Below the pieces are notes generated by a model. That model worked only from the letters and a program-made list of their open reading frames with translations, had not been told where the DNA came from and made no database searches. This document shows, piece after piece, positions 1-8,460 of a stretch of DNA of 39,093 nucleotides; position 1 is the stretch's first letter, and each line of letters begins with the position of its first letter. The stretch is from Chryseobacterium elymi. Its GTDB lineage: Bacteria > Bacteroidota > Bacteroidia > Flavobacteriales > Weeksellaceae. The stretch spans positions 1-39,093 of the forward strand of contig NZ_QNUH01000027.1 of the NCBI RefSeq assembly GCF_003385495.1. The letters are read 5' to 3'. Both the position numbers and the translations under genes were made by a program.

Positions 1-2793
1 TGTTTCCAAAGGAATACCTATCATATTGGCGTTAATTAACTTCTGGTTAGCCTTTTCGTGGGCGTAACTGTAATTGGTCTCATCGATAGTTCCATCAGGA
101 AAAGTTGTTTTCTGTTTGTTAAGCTGGTAATGAGCCGGGTTGTTATAGAAATAATCAGAAACGGTTTGATTAGAAACACTGTTAAAATAATTCGTTGTTT
201 TACTGTTTAGTAAGTCATATTTTTCGGTATAAATAGAATAAAACTCCCACTTGTATGTATTGTAACCCTCAAATCCGGGAGCTGGTTCCCAATAGCCTCT
301 TTTTTCTAGTCTAAGCCCAAAAATTGGATTATTATAATAATAATCTTTTTGTTTTCCATAAGTATTTAGTGTTTCCTTTTGAATTTGATATGACCCGTTT
401 GAAAAAATATAGTCAGTCTGCTTTACTAAATTTCCCAATCTCCAATTTGAATATGATCTTCTCATTGGCAAAGAGAATAGTGTTCTGCGATACATATGGT
501 CGCTTACATTATAATCTCCCACCTCCATAAGTTGATCAATATTCGTAGCCTTAAATTTATATTCAGATTTAATTTTATCTCCGGTTTTTACATTAACCTG
601 ATAAGTGGTAACAGATTCATAAATAATATTATTAGAGAAAATTGAATTGAGGGGAAAAGTAGCTAATCCATAAAGCTTCACAAGAGGAAGATGCGAAATA
701 TACTCCTGTTCAACATAAAACGGATAATTTAAACCGATTCCGCTATCCCCATAGTCAAACTCTTTAATAATTTGCGGAGTGTCATCAGTATCTTTATGCG
801 TTATTTTTTTTATTCGTAAACCGCCTGCATAGGACAAATCTTCTCTTTGCCCTCTATAATAAACTTTCAACATTGCTCCAAATTCCGGAGTATATTTCTC
901 ATCAGAAAATTGACTGTTCTGTAATGACTGAGGATTTAATTCTGCAGTTATCTTATATGTCTCAAATTTTTTAACAGGAATAGATTCGTTATATGATATA
1001 AACCTCGTTTGAAAAGAAGGATCAGTAGACTCAATCTTGAAGTTCCTGTAATATGCCATTCCTTCAGGGTTATATTCATAATCTGGTAGTCCGAAGCTAA
1101 AAGAGCTGTCATAACCAAGCTGAATATTATATTCTAGATCTGAATAATAAGGTTCATTTGTATTAAGATCCACATGTTGTTCAGCGTTTACTGCGATCTC
1201 GTAAGTAGGGTTAATTTCCATATAGCTGGAAACATTTTCATCCATAAATGCCGATACGGTATTTTTCTCATATTCTAAATTGATACTTCCCCCTGTAGGA
1301 TAAGTAATTTTTGTTAAACTCCCATATTTCAAATGATCTTCACTTTCCTTCCTCACATTTTTCCCCATCAGATATATTCCAGGATAAAGATCATTGGCCA
1401 CTCTAAATTGAATTGACGGTAAAAAACCACAATTACTATCTTTTCCATTATAATATCCCCAATGATCCTGAGCAGAAGACATAATATTAGGCATTTGATT
1501 TGAAAAATATTCAAATTTATATTCCGATATTTTAGTATTTTGCGGATCACTTTCCAGTATTTTATCAAGTTTTAACCGTTTTGATTGAGTGGTGATATGA
1601 CTACTGAAAATTCCATTATTTTTTATTTTATTTATAAAGCAATTATCTGTGGTAGTAGGCTGAAAATAAGAAAAAACAAAATCAATTTTTTTTATTGTGT
1701 GATTTTTAGAATCAGAAATATTTATATTATCCAGTCGTTTAGCATTATCAATATCCTGTCTTACAGTTAAATGATTGAATTTAATTTTTGTGGTTTCTGA
1801 TTCAATACGATCAATGTAGAGATCATCATTGGTCTGTAGAGTATAAGATATTTGAGTAGCTGGTAAGCTTTGCTGTTGACAAAGCTGTTGTAACAACTGA
1901 TTACTATTCCAGTTATAATTAAAAGTACCACATTTATAAGATGTTTCACCCAATACGCTTGCAACAGTACTATTTCCTTTATTTTGGTAATAGAATTGTA
2001 CAATTTTGTTATCTGTAGTTTTAACTTTTATTAAATGCCAGGTCTTTGCATAAGAAGGCGTAGAATTATTACCTCCCTGAGTGCTGCCATAAGTAATAAC
2101 AGCAGGTGAATTTTCAAATTCAACAGCTGTGTTCTGATTTGCAGTTTCACTTCCAAAATAAAAAATATTACCCTGAGGATCTGTAACTTCCCATCCACTG
2201 ATAAACCCACCATTAAGGCTGGCCACTACTTTGTGATCACTTAATGGAATTTGAACAAATTTTTTGCCTAAATCATTTCCGGGAATAGAGCCATCAAACA
2301 CCACCTTTAAAGAATTACCTAAAAAATTAATTATATACTCATCGGGCTCGTAATCTGTTTCGTCTATAGTAGCAAGTAAATTATTGGCATTTACATCATT
2401 ATAAAGATCAAAATTATATACTCTGTCCTTTAAATCATCATGAGCAGCCTGTAAAGAGGTAAGATTATCTGGTTCGCCTCTCATGCTTCTAATAACCACA
2501 CCTGGATTAGTAAGATTCCATCCCAGACCAATTGAACCCGCTCGCTCTCCTACCTTAATTCCAGAAGTATTATAGGAGGCAGATAATGGAAGGGATAATT
2601 GACTATTTATTTTTAATGTGTATATGGGCACGGAAATATCTGCTGTTCCGTTATGCAATGAAACAGGTTGGTCAATAAACTTTTGTAAAGATTGCACTTC
2701 CGGAGATTGAGGGAAAAATTTTAATTTATCATCTTTCTGAGCAATCACAAAGTGCCAAACAGGCAGCAATAATATAAGTAAGTATTTTTTCAT
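1..2793 (-). CDS. Large secreted RHS-type protein, N-terminal part (cut by window edge)
   Basis: The frame is open from the ATG at 2793 to position 1 (931 codons, no stop), so the protein is longer than 931 residues. It starts with a signal peptide (MKKYLLILLLPVWHFVIAQ). Residues about 30-110 carry the block typical of Bacteroidetes RHS/YD-type proteins: a PQSPEVQSLQKF-like segment, a 'DISVPIYTLK' strand, 'ASYNTSGIKVGERAGSIGLGWNL', then 'GVVIRSMRGEPD'. The end that is visible ('NANMIGIPLET') resembles the region just before the RHS core of such proteins. It probably forms a large surface or exported shell, sometimes ending in a toxin or adhesin; that C-terminus lies outside the window. Its start is 4 bp after the stop of the upstream T9SS protein, so the two are probably co-transcribed. 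No Shine-Dalgarno is visible; the upstream sequence is A-rich. The RHS-like class is fairly sure, the function is not. Confidence 0.85.
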   Translation of the reverse strand, partial: MKKYLLILLLPVWHFVIAQKDDKLKFFPQSPEVQSLQKFIDQPVSLHNGTADISVPIYTLKINSQLSLPLSASYNTSGIKVGERAGSIGLGWNLTNPGVVIRSMRGEPDNLTSLQAAHDDLKDRVYNFDLYNDVNANNLLATIDETDYEPDEYIINFLGNSLKVVFDGSIPGNDLGKKFVQIPLSDHKVVASLNGGFISGWEVTDPQGNIFYFGSETANQNTAVEFENSPAVITYGSTQGGNNSTPSYAKTWHLIKVKTTDNKIVQFYYQNKGNSTVASVLGETSYKCGTFNYNWNSNQLLQQLCQQQSLPATQISYTLQTNDDLYIDRIESETTKIKFNHLTVRQDIDNAKRLDNINISDSKNHTIKKIDFVFSYFQPTTTDNCFINKIKNNGIFSSHITTQSKRLKLDKILESDPQNTKISEYKFEYFSNQMPNIMSSAQDHWGYYNGKDSNCGFLPSIQFRVANDLYPGIYLMGKNVRKESEDHLKYGSLTKITYPTGGSINLEYEKNTVSAFMDENVSSYMEINPTYEIAVNAEQHVDLNTNEPYYSDLEYNIQLGYDSSFSFGLPDYEYNPEGMAYYRNFKIESTDPSFQTRFISYNESIPVKKFETYKITAELNPQSLQNSQFSDEKYTPEFGAMLKVYYRGQREDLSYAGGLRIKKITHKDTDDTPQIIKEFDYGDSGIGLNYPFYVEQEYISHLPLVKLYGLATFPLNSIFSNNIIYESVTTYQVNVKTGDKIKSEYKFKATNIDQLMEVGDYNVSDHMYRRTLFSLPMRRSYSNWRLGNLVKQTDYIFSNGSYQIQKETLNTYGKQKDYYYNNPIFGLRLEKRGYWEPAPGFEGYNTYKWEFYSIYTEKYDLLNSKTTNYFNSVSNQTVSDYFYNNPAHYQLNKQKTTFPDGTIDETNYSYAHEKANQKLINANMIGIPLET

Positions 2794-2797
2794 CAGT

Positions 2798-4354
2798 TTA
2801 TTTTTTTATCAGTTTAGCATTCGCTGTTTTATTAGTATCCGTCTTTATCGTCACCAGATAAGCTCCCTGAATCAAATTCTGAGTATTAATCTTCGTCACC
2901 TTATTCTTAGTTTTCAGACTCTGAAGCTGTCTTCCTCCCATATCATACAACAAAATATCAGCTTCTTTAAAGTTAAAACCGATTTCCACATAAGCATAAT
3001 CTGAAACAGGATTCGGATAGATCTTGATGTCCTGTTTTTCAATCAGCTGATCAATTTGTTTATCTCCCAGCTTCACGATCTTCCAGTTCTCTTTTCCAAG
3101 TTCTTCTGCACTGGTTCCTGCCAGAATAATGGAGCCGTCTCTATTGATCTTAATATCTGAAAGTCTCTCCTCTCTTTGTCTCCCGTCTCCCTTTACGTAT
3201 TTTCTCCACTGCTCGTTGCCATCGGAATTGAGGTAGAGCATCCAGAAAGTTTCATCATTAGATTCTATTCTTCCTTCTGCCTGGGTATAGCCTCCTAAAA
3301 GGATTCCTTTGGTCAGGTCTTGGTTCTTGGCTCTTACATCCTGACTCTGAATAACACTCGTTCCCATCAGAATATCCCTGTTTCCGAAACTGTAGGACTT
3401 CTGCCAGATTTCTTCGCCTCTTTCGCTTAGGGAGATCAACCAAAGGTCGGTTCCTTCTTCAATACCTACCGTTTTATTTCCTGATCTTTCGGATCTGGAT
3501 TCGCCGCCAATTAAATAGCCTGAGGAGGTTAAAGCAAGTGTCCTTAAGTGATCATCACCTTTCCCTCCAAAATTCTTTTCCCATTCGGTTTTGCCATCTT
3601 TTGAAATTTTTATTATCCAAAAATCCCCTTCTCCAAAATTTTCGGTTTTCTTTGATCCACCCGTAGTGCTTCTTGAATAGATTCCTAACAAGGCTCCTCC
3701 ATCTTTGGTAGGAATCATCTTTTCAACTTCATCCAATCCTTTTCCTCCTAAAATAGACTGGGAGAGTTCTTTTCCGTCTTTGTCCAGTTTTATAATCAAA
3801 ACATCTTTTGAACCGTGGCCTTTAGCTGAATTCTGAACATTTCCGGCTACAAAGAATTCCAGATCAGTTGTTTGGATCACAGATCGTGCTTCTTCATCAG
3901 ATGCTGACCCTAAAGTTTTCTGCCAGATTTGATCACCAAATTCGCTAAGCCTTATCAACCATAGGTCTGAACCTCCTTTAGACTCGTCTTTCTTATCCAG
4001 ACCTTTCCCTGAATAAGAAGTTCCCGCCAGAAGAAATCCTCCTTCCTGGGTGGCGATGGAAGCGGAAAGATAGTCATGGTTATTTCCGGAGAAATATTTT
4101 TCCCAAACCTCCTGACCCTGTTGGTTTAATTTGACTAAATGGAAATCGTAGCCGTTATTCTGCTTACTGCCTTCAGCCTGAAGCTTATTGCTTTGAATAC
4201 TGCTTCCCGTGATCAGATACTGCTGATCAATAGTTGTGGTAACCTGGCTTAAAAAATCCTGTGTACTGGATTTAATGTCTTTCTGCCAAACGACTTCCTG
4301 AGCATTGCTCAAGACTGTACATATTATAAATGCACTGATGTAGAGTTTTCTCAT
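2798..4354 (-). CDS. T9SS type A sorting domain protein with beta-propeller-like repeats
   Basis: This is a 518-residue secreted protein. It has an N-terminal signal peptide (MRKLYISAFIICTVLSNAQ) and about seven repeats of roughly 50 residues of the form 'DxWLIRLSxxGxxIWQKTxGGxxxDxxxxxxxTxDGGxLLxG' between residues 20 and 430. This pattern is common in Bacteroidetes secreted propeller-like proteins. The C-terminus from about 443 is a type A T9SS sorting domain: 'IYPNPVSDYAYVEI', then 'DMGGRQL', 'GAYLVTIKTD' and a final 'KLIKK'. Such a domain directs export through the T9SS and is cleaved or anchored at the surface. It precedes the RHS-type gene by 4 bp, so the two may form a surface module, although that partnership is inferred. 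No enzymatic motif is seen. A possible promoter lies at 4385-4412. Confidence 0.88.
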   Translation of the reverse strand: MRKLYISAFIICTVLSNAQEVVWQKDIKSSTQDFLSQVTTTIDQQYLITGSSIQSNKLQAEGSKQNNGYDFHLVKLNQQGQEVWEKYFSGNNHDYLSASIATQEGGFLLAGTSYSGKGLDKKDESKGGSDLWLIRLSEFGDQIWQKTLGSASDEEARSVIQTTDLEFFVAGNVQNSAKGHGSKDVLIIKLDKDGKELSQSILGGKGLDEVEKMIPTKDGGALLGIYSRSTTGGSKKTENFGEGDFWIIKISKDGKTEWEKNFGGKGDDHLRTLALTSSGYLIGGESRSERSGNKTVGIEEGTDLWLISLSERGEEIWQKSYSFGNRDILMGTSVIQSQDVRAKNQDLTKGILLGGYTQAEGRIESNDETFWMLYLNSDGNEQWRKYVKGDGRQREERLSDIKINRDGSIILAGTSAEELGKENWKIVKLGDKQIDQLIEKQDIKIYPNPVSDYAYVEIGFNFKEADILLYDMGGRQLQSLKTKNKVTKINTQNLIQGAYLVTIKTDTNKTANAKLIKK

Positions 4355-4384
4355 CTATTGTGTGTATTAGTTGGTATAATTCTG

Positions 4385-4412
4385 CAAATTTAACGTTTTT
4401 TAACATGCCAAA
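4385..4412 (-). promoter_or_regulatory. Candidate Bacteroidetes-type promoter for the T9SS/RHS pair
   Basis: Read on the minus strand there is TTTG, 16 bp, then TAAATTTG, ending about 30 bp before the ATG at 4354. The -7 box fits TAnnTTTG exactly. The spacer is one base shorter than the usual 17-23, so this is a moderate call. Confidence 0.4.
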
Positions 4413-4582
4413 GTCATATGAATGTGATTTAATATCAATTTTATCACTTATTCGTTTTTTTTTCTTTATGCTAAAGCAAATCTACTATTGTAAAGCGACA
4501 AATCTCGTCGTATGATTTTATATTATAAAAAAACTTTTTTATGCCTAATTGCCATAAAATGCAATATTACTTAACCCTGTCG

Positions 4583-4608
4583 AAAAAAAACTCATGGCTG
4601 CATGAGTT
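4583..4608 (-). terminator. Leftward intrinsic terminator
   Basis: A perfect 8-bp stem AACTCATG/CATGAGTT with a 4-nt loop. On the minus strand it is followed at once by a run of T (the A run at 4583-4590). It sits about 150 bp beyond the terminator at 4755-4782, so it may be a backup. Confidence 0.6.
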
Positions 4609-4635
4609 CAAAACTTAAATAAAAAGTATTTGTAA

Positions 4636-4750
4636 TTGAAAAATCAACTGATCAAAGAAATAGCCATTGAATGTGGCTATGAATATGTTCAGAATTTTAC
4701 CCGGGCGTACAAAAAAATTGGGAGTATCACCCGGGAAGCTAAGAAACGGA
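4636..4750 (+). pseudogene. Remnant of an AraC-family regulator (second helix-turn-helix)
   Basis: About 38 codons read 'LIKEIAIECGYEYVQNFTRAYKK' and then 'IGSITREAKKR'. This matches the C-terminal recognition half of the AraC/XylS DNA-binding domain, whose usual form is 'xIxEIAxxxGYxxxxxFxRAFKKxxGxTPxxYR'. An in-frame TAA at 4633-4635 lies directly upstream, and the only possible start is a TTG at 4636. The remaining 200 or more residues of a normal regulator are absent. A terminator hairpin for the opposite strand lies inside the distal end of the open frame. I read this as the debris of a lost regulator gene rather than a functional small protein. Confidence 0.6.
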
Positions 4751-4754
4751 TAAT

Positions 4755-4782
4755 AAAAAAACCGCTTAATACATTAAGCGGT
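4755..4782 (-). terminator. Intrinsic terminator of the fumarase/small membrane protein unit
   Basis: Perfect 9-bp inverted repeat ACCGCTTAA/TTAAGCGGT with a 4-nt loop (TACA). Read leftward it is followed by six T residues (A run at 4755-4760). It lies 67 bp beyond the stop of the 4849-5133 gene. Confidence 0.8.
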
Positions 4783-4848
4783 TTATATATGTTGTTTTGC
4801 TTTGATATTACTTTTTCAGAATTAAGGTGAAAAAGCAATGACAATCAA

Positions 4849-5133
4849 TTAATGATGATGTCCGTGATCATGGATAAAGGGTCCATTCCCTTTAGGGTTG
4901 CTGAAGATTACTTCTACACCTTCCTGCTCATTAAGTTCTTTTCTTCTGATATCTTCAGGATCGAAAGGTTTTACTTTTCCGAAATATTCTTTCAGACCTT
5001 CAGTTAGCCACATTGGGATTACCAAGCCGAAGAACATGAAGATACACCAGAATCCTACTAAGAACATAATTATAAAGAATACAGTCCATAGGAATTGGTA
5101 GAACGGCCAAAATGCTGATAAAATCGTTATCAT
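4849..5133 (-). CDS. Small membrane protein with His-rich tail
   Basis: This 94-residue protein has a very hydrophobic N-terminal half (about residues 5-43, rich in Phe, Trp, Ile and Met, probably one long or two short membrane helices). A polar C-terminal half follows ('KPFDPEDIRRKELNEQEGVEV') and ends in 'HDHGHHH'. The His/Asp tail could bind a metal such as iron, zinc or nickel, but that is inference. It lies 91 bp downstream of the iron-dependent fumarase on the same strand and ahead of a strong terminator, so the two are probably one transcript. I do not recognise a named family. The hydrophobic profile and placement support a real gene. Confidence 0.75.
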   Translation of the reverse strand: MITILSAFWPFYQFLWTVFFIIMFLVGFWCIFMFFGLVIPMWLTEGLKEYFGKVKPFDPEDIRRKELNEQEGVEVIFSNPKGNGPFIHDHGHHH

Positions 5134-5224
5134 TCTTTAAAGATTTTAGGCAAAAATAGGACTTTTTTGTGTTGTATACAAAAGATACAAGCCCTATTTT
5201 ATAATTTATTTTGATTTTAAACTA

Positions 5225-6832
5225 TTAGTGAGCAAGATCTGCGAAGAAATCATTGCCTTTATCGTCTGTAATGATGAATGCCGGGAAATCTTTTACTTCA
5301 ATTTTTCTTACAGCTTCCATCCCTAATTCAGGGAAATCCACGATATCCACAGATACAATATTGTCTTTGGCAAGGATGGCAGCAGGTCCTCCGATGGACC
5401 CCAGATAAAAACCTCCATATTTACCACATGCATTGGTAACATCTTTACTTCTGTTTCCTTTGGCCAGCATGATCATACTTCCGCCGTGGCTCTGGAACTC
5501 GTCAACATACACATCCATTCTTCCTGCTGTCGTAGGCCCGAAACTTCCTGAAGCCATTCCTTCCGGAGTTTTTGCAGGTCCTGCATAATAAATCGGGTGG
5601 TTTTTGAAATATTCCGGCATCGGTTTTCCGCTGTCAATGATCTCTTTGATCTTTGCGTGGGCAATATCTCTGGCTACGATCAGCGTTCCGTTTAATTTTA
5701 ATCGGGTTTTGATAGGATATTTAGACAGTTCAGCCAATATTTCCGGCATCGGCTTATTCAAATTGATCTCAACGGCCTCTTCCAGGTGTGGAGGCGTATC
5801 CGGTAGAAATCTTTTTGGATCCTGCTCAAGCTGTTCAAGAAAAATGCCCTCTTTTGTAATTTTTCCTTTGATATTTCTGTCTGCAGAACAAGAAACCCCC
5901 ATTCCTACCGGACAAGATGCGGCGTGACGCGGAAGTCTGATTACCCTTACATCGTGAGTAAGGTATTTTCCTCCAAACTGTGCTCCGATAGCACTTTCCT
6001 GGCAGATCTTCTGAACTTTAGCTTCCCATTCAAGGTCTCTGAAGGCCTGTCCCGCTTCGTTTCCTTCCGTCGGAAGATGGTCATAATATTTTGCAGATGC
6101 TTTTTTCACGGCAGCAAGATTCGCTTCAGCAGAAGTCCCTCCTATTACAAGAGCCAGGTGATATGGCGGACATGCGGCTGTTCCAAGATCTGAGATTCTT
6201 TCTTTTACGAATGCTTCAAGAGACTTTTCGTTTAGCAATGATTTTGTCTTTTGATATAAAAATGTTTTATTGGCAGAACCTCCACCTTTTGTTAAAAACA
6301 AAAACTCATAGTAATCTCCTTTTTTAGCATAAATATCAATCTGTGCCGGAAGATTTGATCCTGAATTTTTCTCTTCAAACATCGTCAAAGGAACCACTTG
6401 GGAATATCTTAGGTTTCTCTTTTGATAAGTATTGTAAATACCTTTACTCAGGTATTCTCCATCCTCAACTCCTGTGTAGACATTTTCTCCTTTTTTACCC
6501 ATTACAATAGCCGTCCCGGTATCCTGGCACGAAGGCAGAGCTCCTTCAACAGCAACAGCGGCATTCTGCAACAGATTGTAAGCTACGAATCTGTCGTTAT
6601 CAGTCGCTTCCGGATCGTCGATGATTCTTCTGAGACTTTCAAGGTGTGAAGAACGGAGCATAAAAGAAACATCAGCCATAGCTTCTTCAGCCAAAAGTTC
6701 AAGCCCCTTTGGGTGAATGGTTAAAATTTCCCTGTCCCCTAATTTTTCAACCTTTACATAATCTGATGTCAATTTTTTATACACCGTATCATCTTTCTGG
6801 ATCGGATACGGATCCTGATATCTAAAATCCAT
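5225..6832 (-). CDS. fumA: Fumarate hydratase, class I (iron-sulfur)
   Basis: This enzyme catalyses the reversible hydration of fumarate to malate in the TCA cycle, using an oxygen-sensitive 4Fe-4S cluster. The 535-residue single chain matches the two-domain E. coli FumA/FumB layout (548 residues). Three cluster cysteines are in place: C102 (ALPSCQDTGTA), C221 (GTAACPPYH) and C315 (GMGVSCSADRN). They match E. coli C105, C224 and C318 with a constant offset of 3. The C-terminal beta-type domain has 'GPTTAGRMD' and 'GNRSKDVTNACGKYGGFYLGSIGGPAA'. The start MDFRYQDPYP is the family start. The gene is divergent from fumC, so the cell carries both an oxygen-sensitive and an oxygen-stable fumarase. 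A -7 box lies at 6849-6856. Confidence 0.96.
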   Translation of the reverse strand: MDFRYQDPYPIQKDDTVYKKLTSDYVKVEKLGDREILTIHPKGLELLAEEAMADVSFMLRSSHLESLRRIIDDPEATDNDRFVAYNLLQNAAVAVEGALPSCQDTGTAIVMGKKGENVYTGVEDGEYLSKGIYNTYQKRNLRYSQVVPLTMFEEKNSGSNLPAQIDIYAKKGDYYEFLFLTKGGGSANKTFLYQKTKSLLNEKSLEAFVKERISDLGTAACPPYHLALVIGGTSAEANLAAVKKASAKYYDHLPTEGNEAGQAFRDLEWEAKVQKICQESAIGAQFGGKYLTHDVRVIRLPRHAASCPVGMGVSCSADRNIKGKITKEGIFLEQLEQDPKRFLPDTPPHLEEAVEINLNKPMPEILAELSKYPIKTRLKLNGTLIVARDIAHAKIKEIIDSGKPMPEYFKNHPIYYAGPAKTPEGMASGSFGPTTAGRMDVYVDEFQSHGGSMIMLAKGNRSKDVTNACGKYGGFYLGSIGGPAAILAKDNIVSVDIVDFPELGMEAVRKIEVKDFPAFIITDDKGNDFFADLAH

Positions 6833-6848
6833 TCAATTTTTGTTTGTG

Positions 6849-6856
6849 CAAAAATA
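6849..6856 (-). promoter_or_regulatory. Candidate -7 box for fumA
   Basis: TATTTTTG on the minus strand fits TAnnTTTG and ends 16 bp before the fumA start. No clear TTG is seen at the expected upstream distance. Confidence 0.45.
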
Positions 6857-6919
6857 CGTCATCCTTAAAAAACATGAGTAAAATCAGTCATTCATATAGA
6901 TATTTATAATGGTTATAAA

Positions 6920-6950
6920 TTGCGGGATTCTGCGTTTATGATTAACTTTA
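6920..6950 (+). promoter_or_regulatory. Promoter of fumC
   Basis: TTG at 6920-6922, a 20-bp spacer, then TAACTTTA at 6943-6950. The -7 box differs from TAnnTTTG only in its last base. Transcription would start near 6956, which supports the ATG at 6968 and argues against the longer frame beginning at 6920, whose first codon is the -33 TTG itself. Confidence 0.6.
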
Positions 6951-6967
6951 TAAAAATTTCAATCACA

Positions 6968-8362
6968 ATGAATTACAGAATCGAAAAGGATACTATGGGA
7001 GAAGTTCAGGTCCCTGCAGATAAATTTTGGGGAGCACAAACTGAACGTTCAAGAAATAATTTTAAGATCGGACCCGAGGGGTCTATGCCTCACGAAATCA
7101 TTGAAGCTTTTGCTTATTTAAAGAAAGCAGCAGCCTATACCAATACTGATCTTGGTGTTCTATCTGCAGAAAAAAGAGATATGATCGCTAAAGTATGTGA
7201 CGAAATTCTTGAAGGTAAACTGAATGATCAGTTTCCGTTGGTGATCTGGCAGACAGGTTCTGGAACGCAGTCGAATATGAATATCAATGAAGTCGTTTCA
7301 AACAGAGCCCATGTAAATAATGGAGGAACTTTAGGAGATAAATCTGAAATTCATCCGAATGATGATGTGAATAAATCACAGTCTTCCAATGACACTTATC
7401 CCACAGCCATGCATATTGCCGCTTATAAAAAAGTAGTGGAAGTAACTATTCCGGCTGTTGAAAAATTAAAGAATACCCTTTCTGCCAAAGCAGAAGCTTT
7501 TAAAGATATTGTAAAAATCGGGAGAACACACCTTATGGATGCTACTCCACTTACGCTTGGACAGGAATTTTCGGGTTATAAAGCTCAGCTTGAATTTGGA
7601 TTAAGAGCTTTAAAAAATACACTTCCCCATCTTTCTGAACTTGCTTTGGGAGGAACGGCTGTGGGTACAGGACTAAATACACCGAATGGTTATGATGTAA
7701 AAGTAGCTGAGTATATCGCCAAATTTACGAATCATCCTTTCGTTACGGCAGAAAATAAATTTGAAGCTTTGGCTGCACATGATGCGATTGTGGAATCTCA
7801 CGGAGCATTAAAACAGCTGGCTGTTTCTTTATTTAAAATTGCCCAGGATATCAGGCTATTAGCTTCCGGACCACGTTCGGGAATCGGGGAAATTCATATT
7901 CCAGAGAACGAACCAGGATCTTCTATTATGCCGGGAAAAGTAAATCCTACCCAAAATGAAGCAATGACCATGGTTTGTGCTCAGGTTCTTGGAAATGATA
8001 CAACCATATCTTTTGCGGGCACACAAGGGAATTATGAGCTTAATGTTTTCAAACCTGTTATGGCATACAACTTCCTTCAGTCTGCCCAATTGATTGCAGA
8101 TGCATGTATTTCCTTCAACGATCACTGTGCGGAAGGTATTGAACCCAACCATGAGAGAATTAAAGAACTGGTAGACAAATCATTAATGCTTGTTACGGCT
8201 TTAAATACGCATATCGGTTACGAAAATGCTGCGAAGATTGCAAAAACAGCCCACAAAAATGGAACTACTCTAAAAGAAGAAGCTGTAAACCTTGGCTTTT
8301 TAACTGCTGAGCAGTTTGACGAATGGGTGAAGCCTGAAAACATGGTAGGAAGCCTTAAATAG
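6968..8362 (+). CDS. fumC: Fumarate hydratase, class II
   Basis: This is the iron-free, oxygen-stable fumarase that interconverts fumarate and malate as a homotetramer. The chosen start (MNYRIEKDTMGEVQVP) gives 464 residues, against 467 in E. coli FumC. The catalytic residues fall at the E. coli positions: H188 in GRTHLMDATPLTLGQE and S318 in the loop GSSIMPGKVNPTQNE. The substrate-binding segments 'GSGTQSNMN' (about 97) and 'SSNDTYPTAMH' (about 139) are present. The frame also extends 16 codons upstream to a TTG, but that stretch overlaps the promoter and is not family sequence. It is divergent from the class I enzyme with a 135-bp spacer. Confidence 0.96.
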   Translation: MNYRIEKDTMGEVQVPADKFWGAQTERSRNNFKIGPEGSMPHEIIEAFAYLKKAAAYTNTDLGVLSAEKRDMIAKVCDEILEGKLNDQFPLVIWQTGSGTQSNMNINEVVSNRAHVNNGGTLGDKSEIHPNDDVNKSQSSNDTYPTAMHIAAYKKVVEVTIPAVEKLKNTLSAKAEAFKDIVKIGRTHLMDATPLTLGQEFSGYKAQLEFGLRALKNTLPHLSELALGGTAVGTGLNTPNGYDVKVAEYIAKFTNHPFVTAENKFEALAAHDAIVESHGALKQLAVSLFKIAQDIRLLASGPRSGIGEIHIPENEPGSSIMPGKVNPTQNEAMTMVCAQVLGNDTTISFAGTQGNYELNVFKPVMAYNFLQSAQLIADACISFNDHCAEGIEPNHERIKELVDKSLMLVTALNTHIGYENAAKIAKTAHKNGTTLKEEAVNLGFLTAEQFDEWVKPENMVGSLK

Positions 8363-8460
8363 GTCTGGGAGATGGAAGGTGGAGACCAGAAGTTCCTGTT
8401 CGGCACTAATTTTTAAGCAGCTCTGTTTTTTATATATTAATGATATACAAAAACTAATCC
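8363..8460 (+). other. Spacer with purine-rich segment upstream of the GG peptide
   Basis: The first 40 bases after fumC are strikingly G/A-rich, with GGAGATGGAAGGTGGAGACC as the core (8368-8387). An AT-rich stretch follows up to the peptide frame. The purine-rich part resembles degenerate dispersed repeats that I associate with Chryseobacterium spacers; this cannot be confirmed from one copy. No clear TAnnTTTG box is visible. Confidence 0.35.

Larger units (their letters stand above)
4355..4848. other. 494-bp stretch without an intact gene
   Basis: This AT-rich interval separates the T9SS/RHS pair from the fumarase unit. It holds a leftward promoter candidate (4385-4412), two leftward terminator hairpins (4583-4608 and 4755-4782) and an AraC-type DNA-binding fragment on the plus strand (4636-4750). 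I see nothing else in it: no tRNA-like fold and no further open frame with recognisable content. Confidence 0.7.

Noticed and set aside
6920..6967. Longer N-terminus for fumC starting at a TTG
   Set aside because: The TTG is the -33 box of the promoter and the extra residues are not part of the family; the ATG at 6968 gives the E. coli-like numbering.
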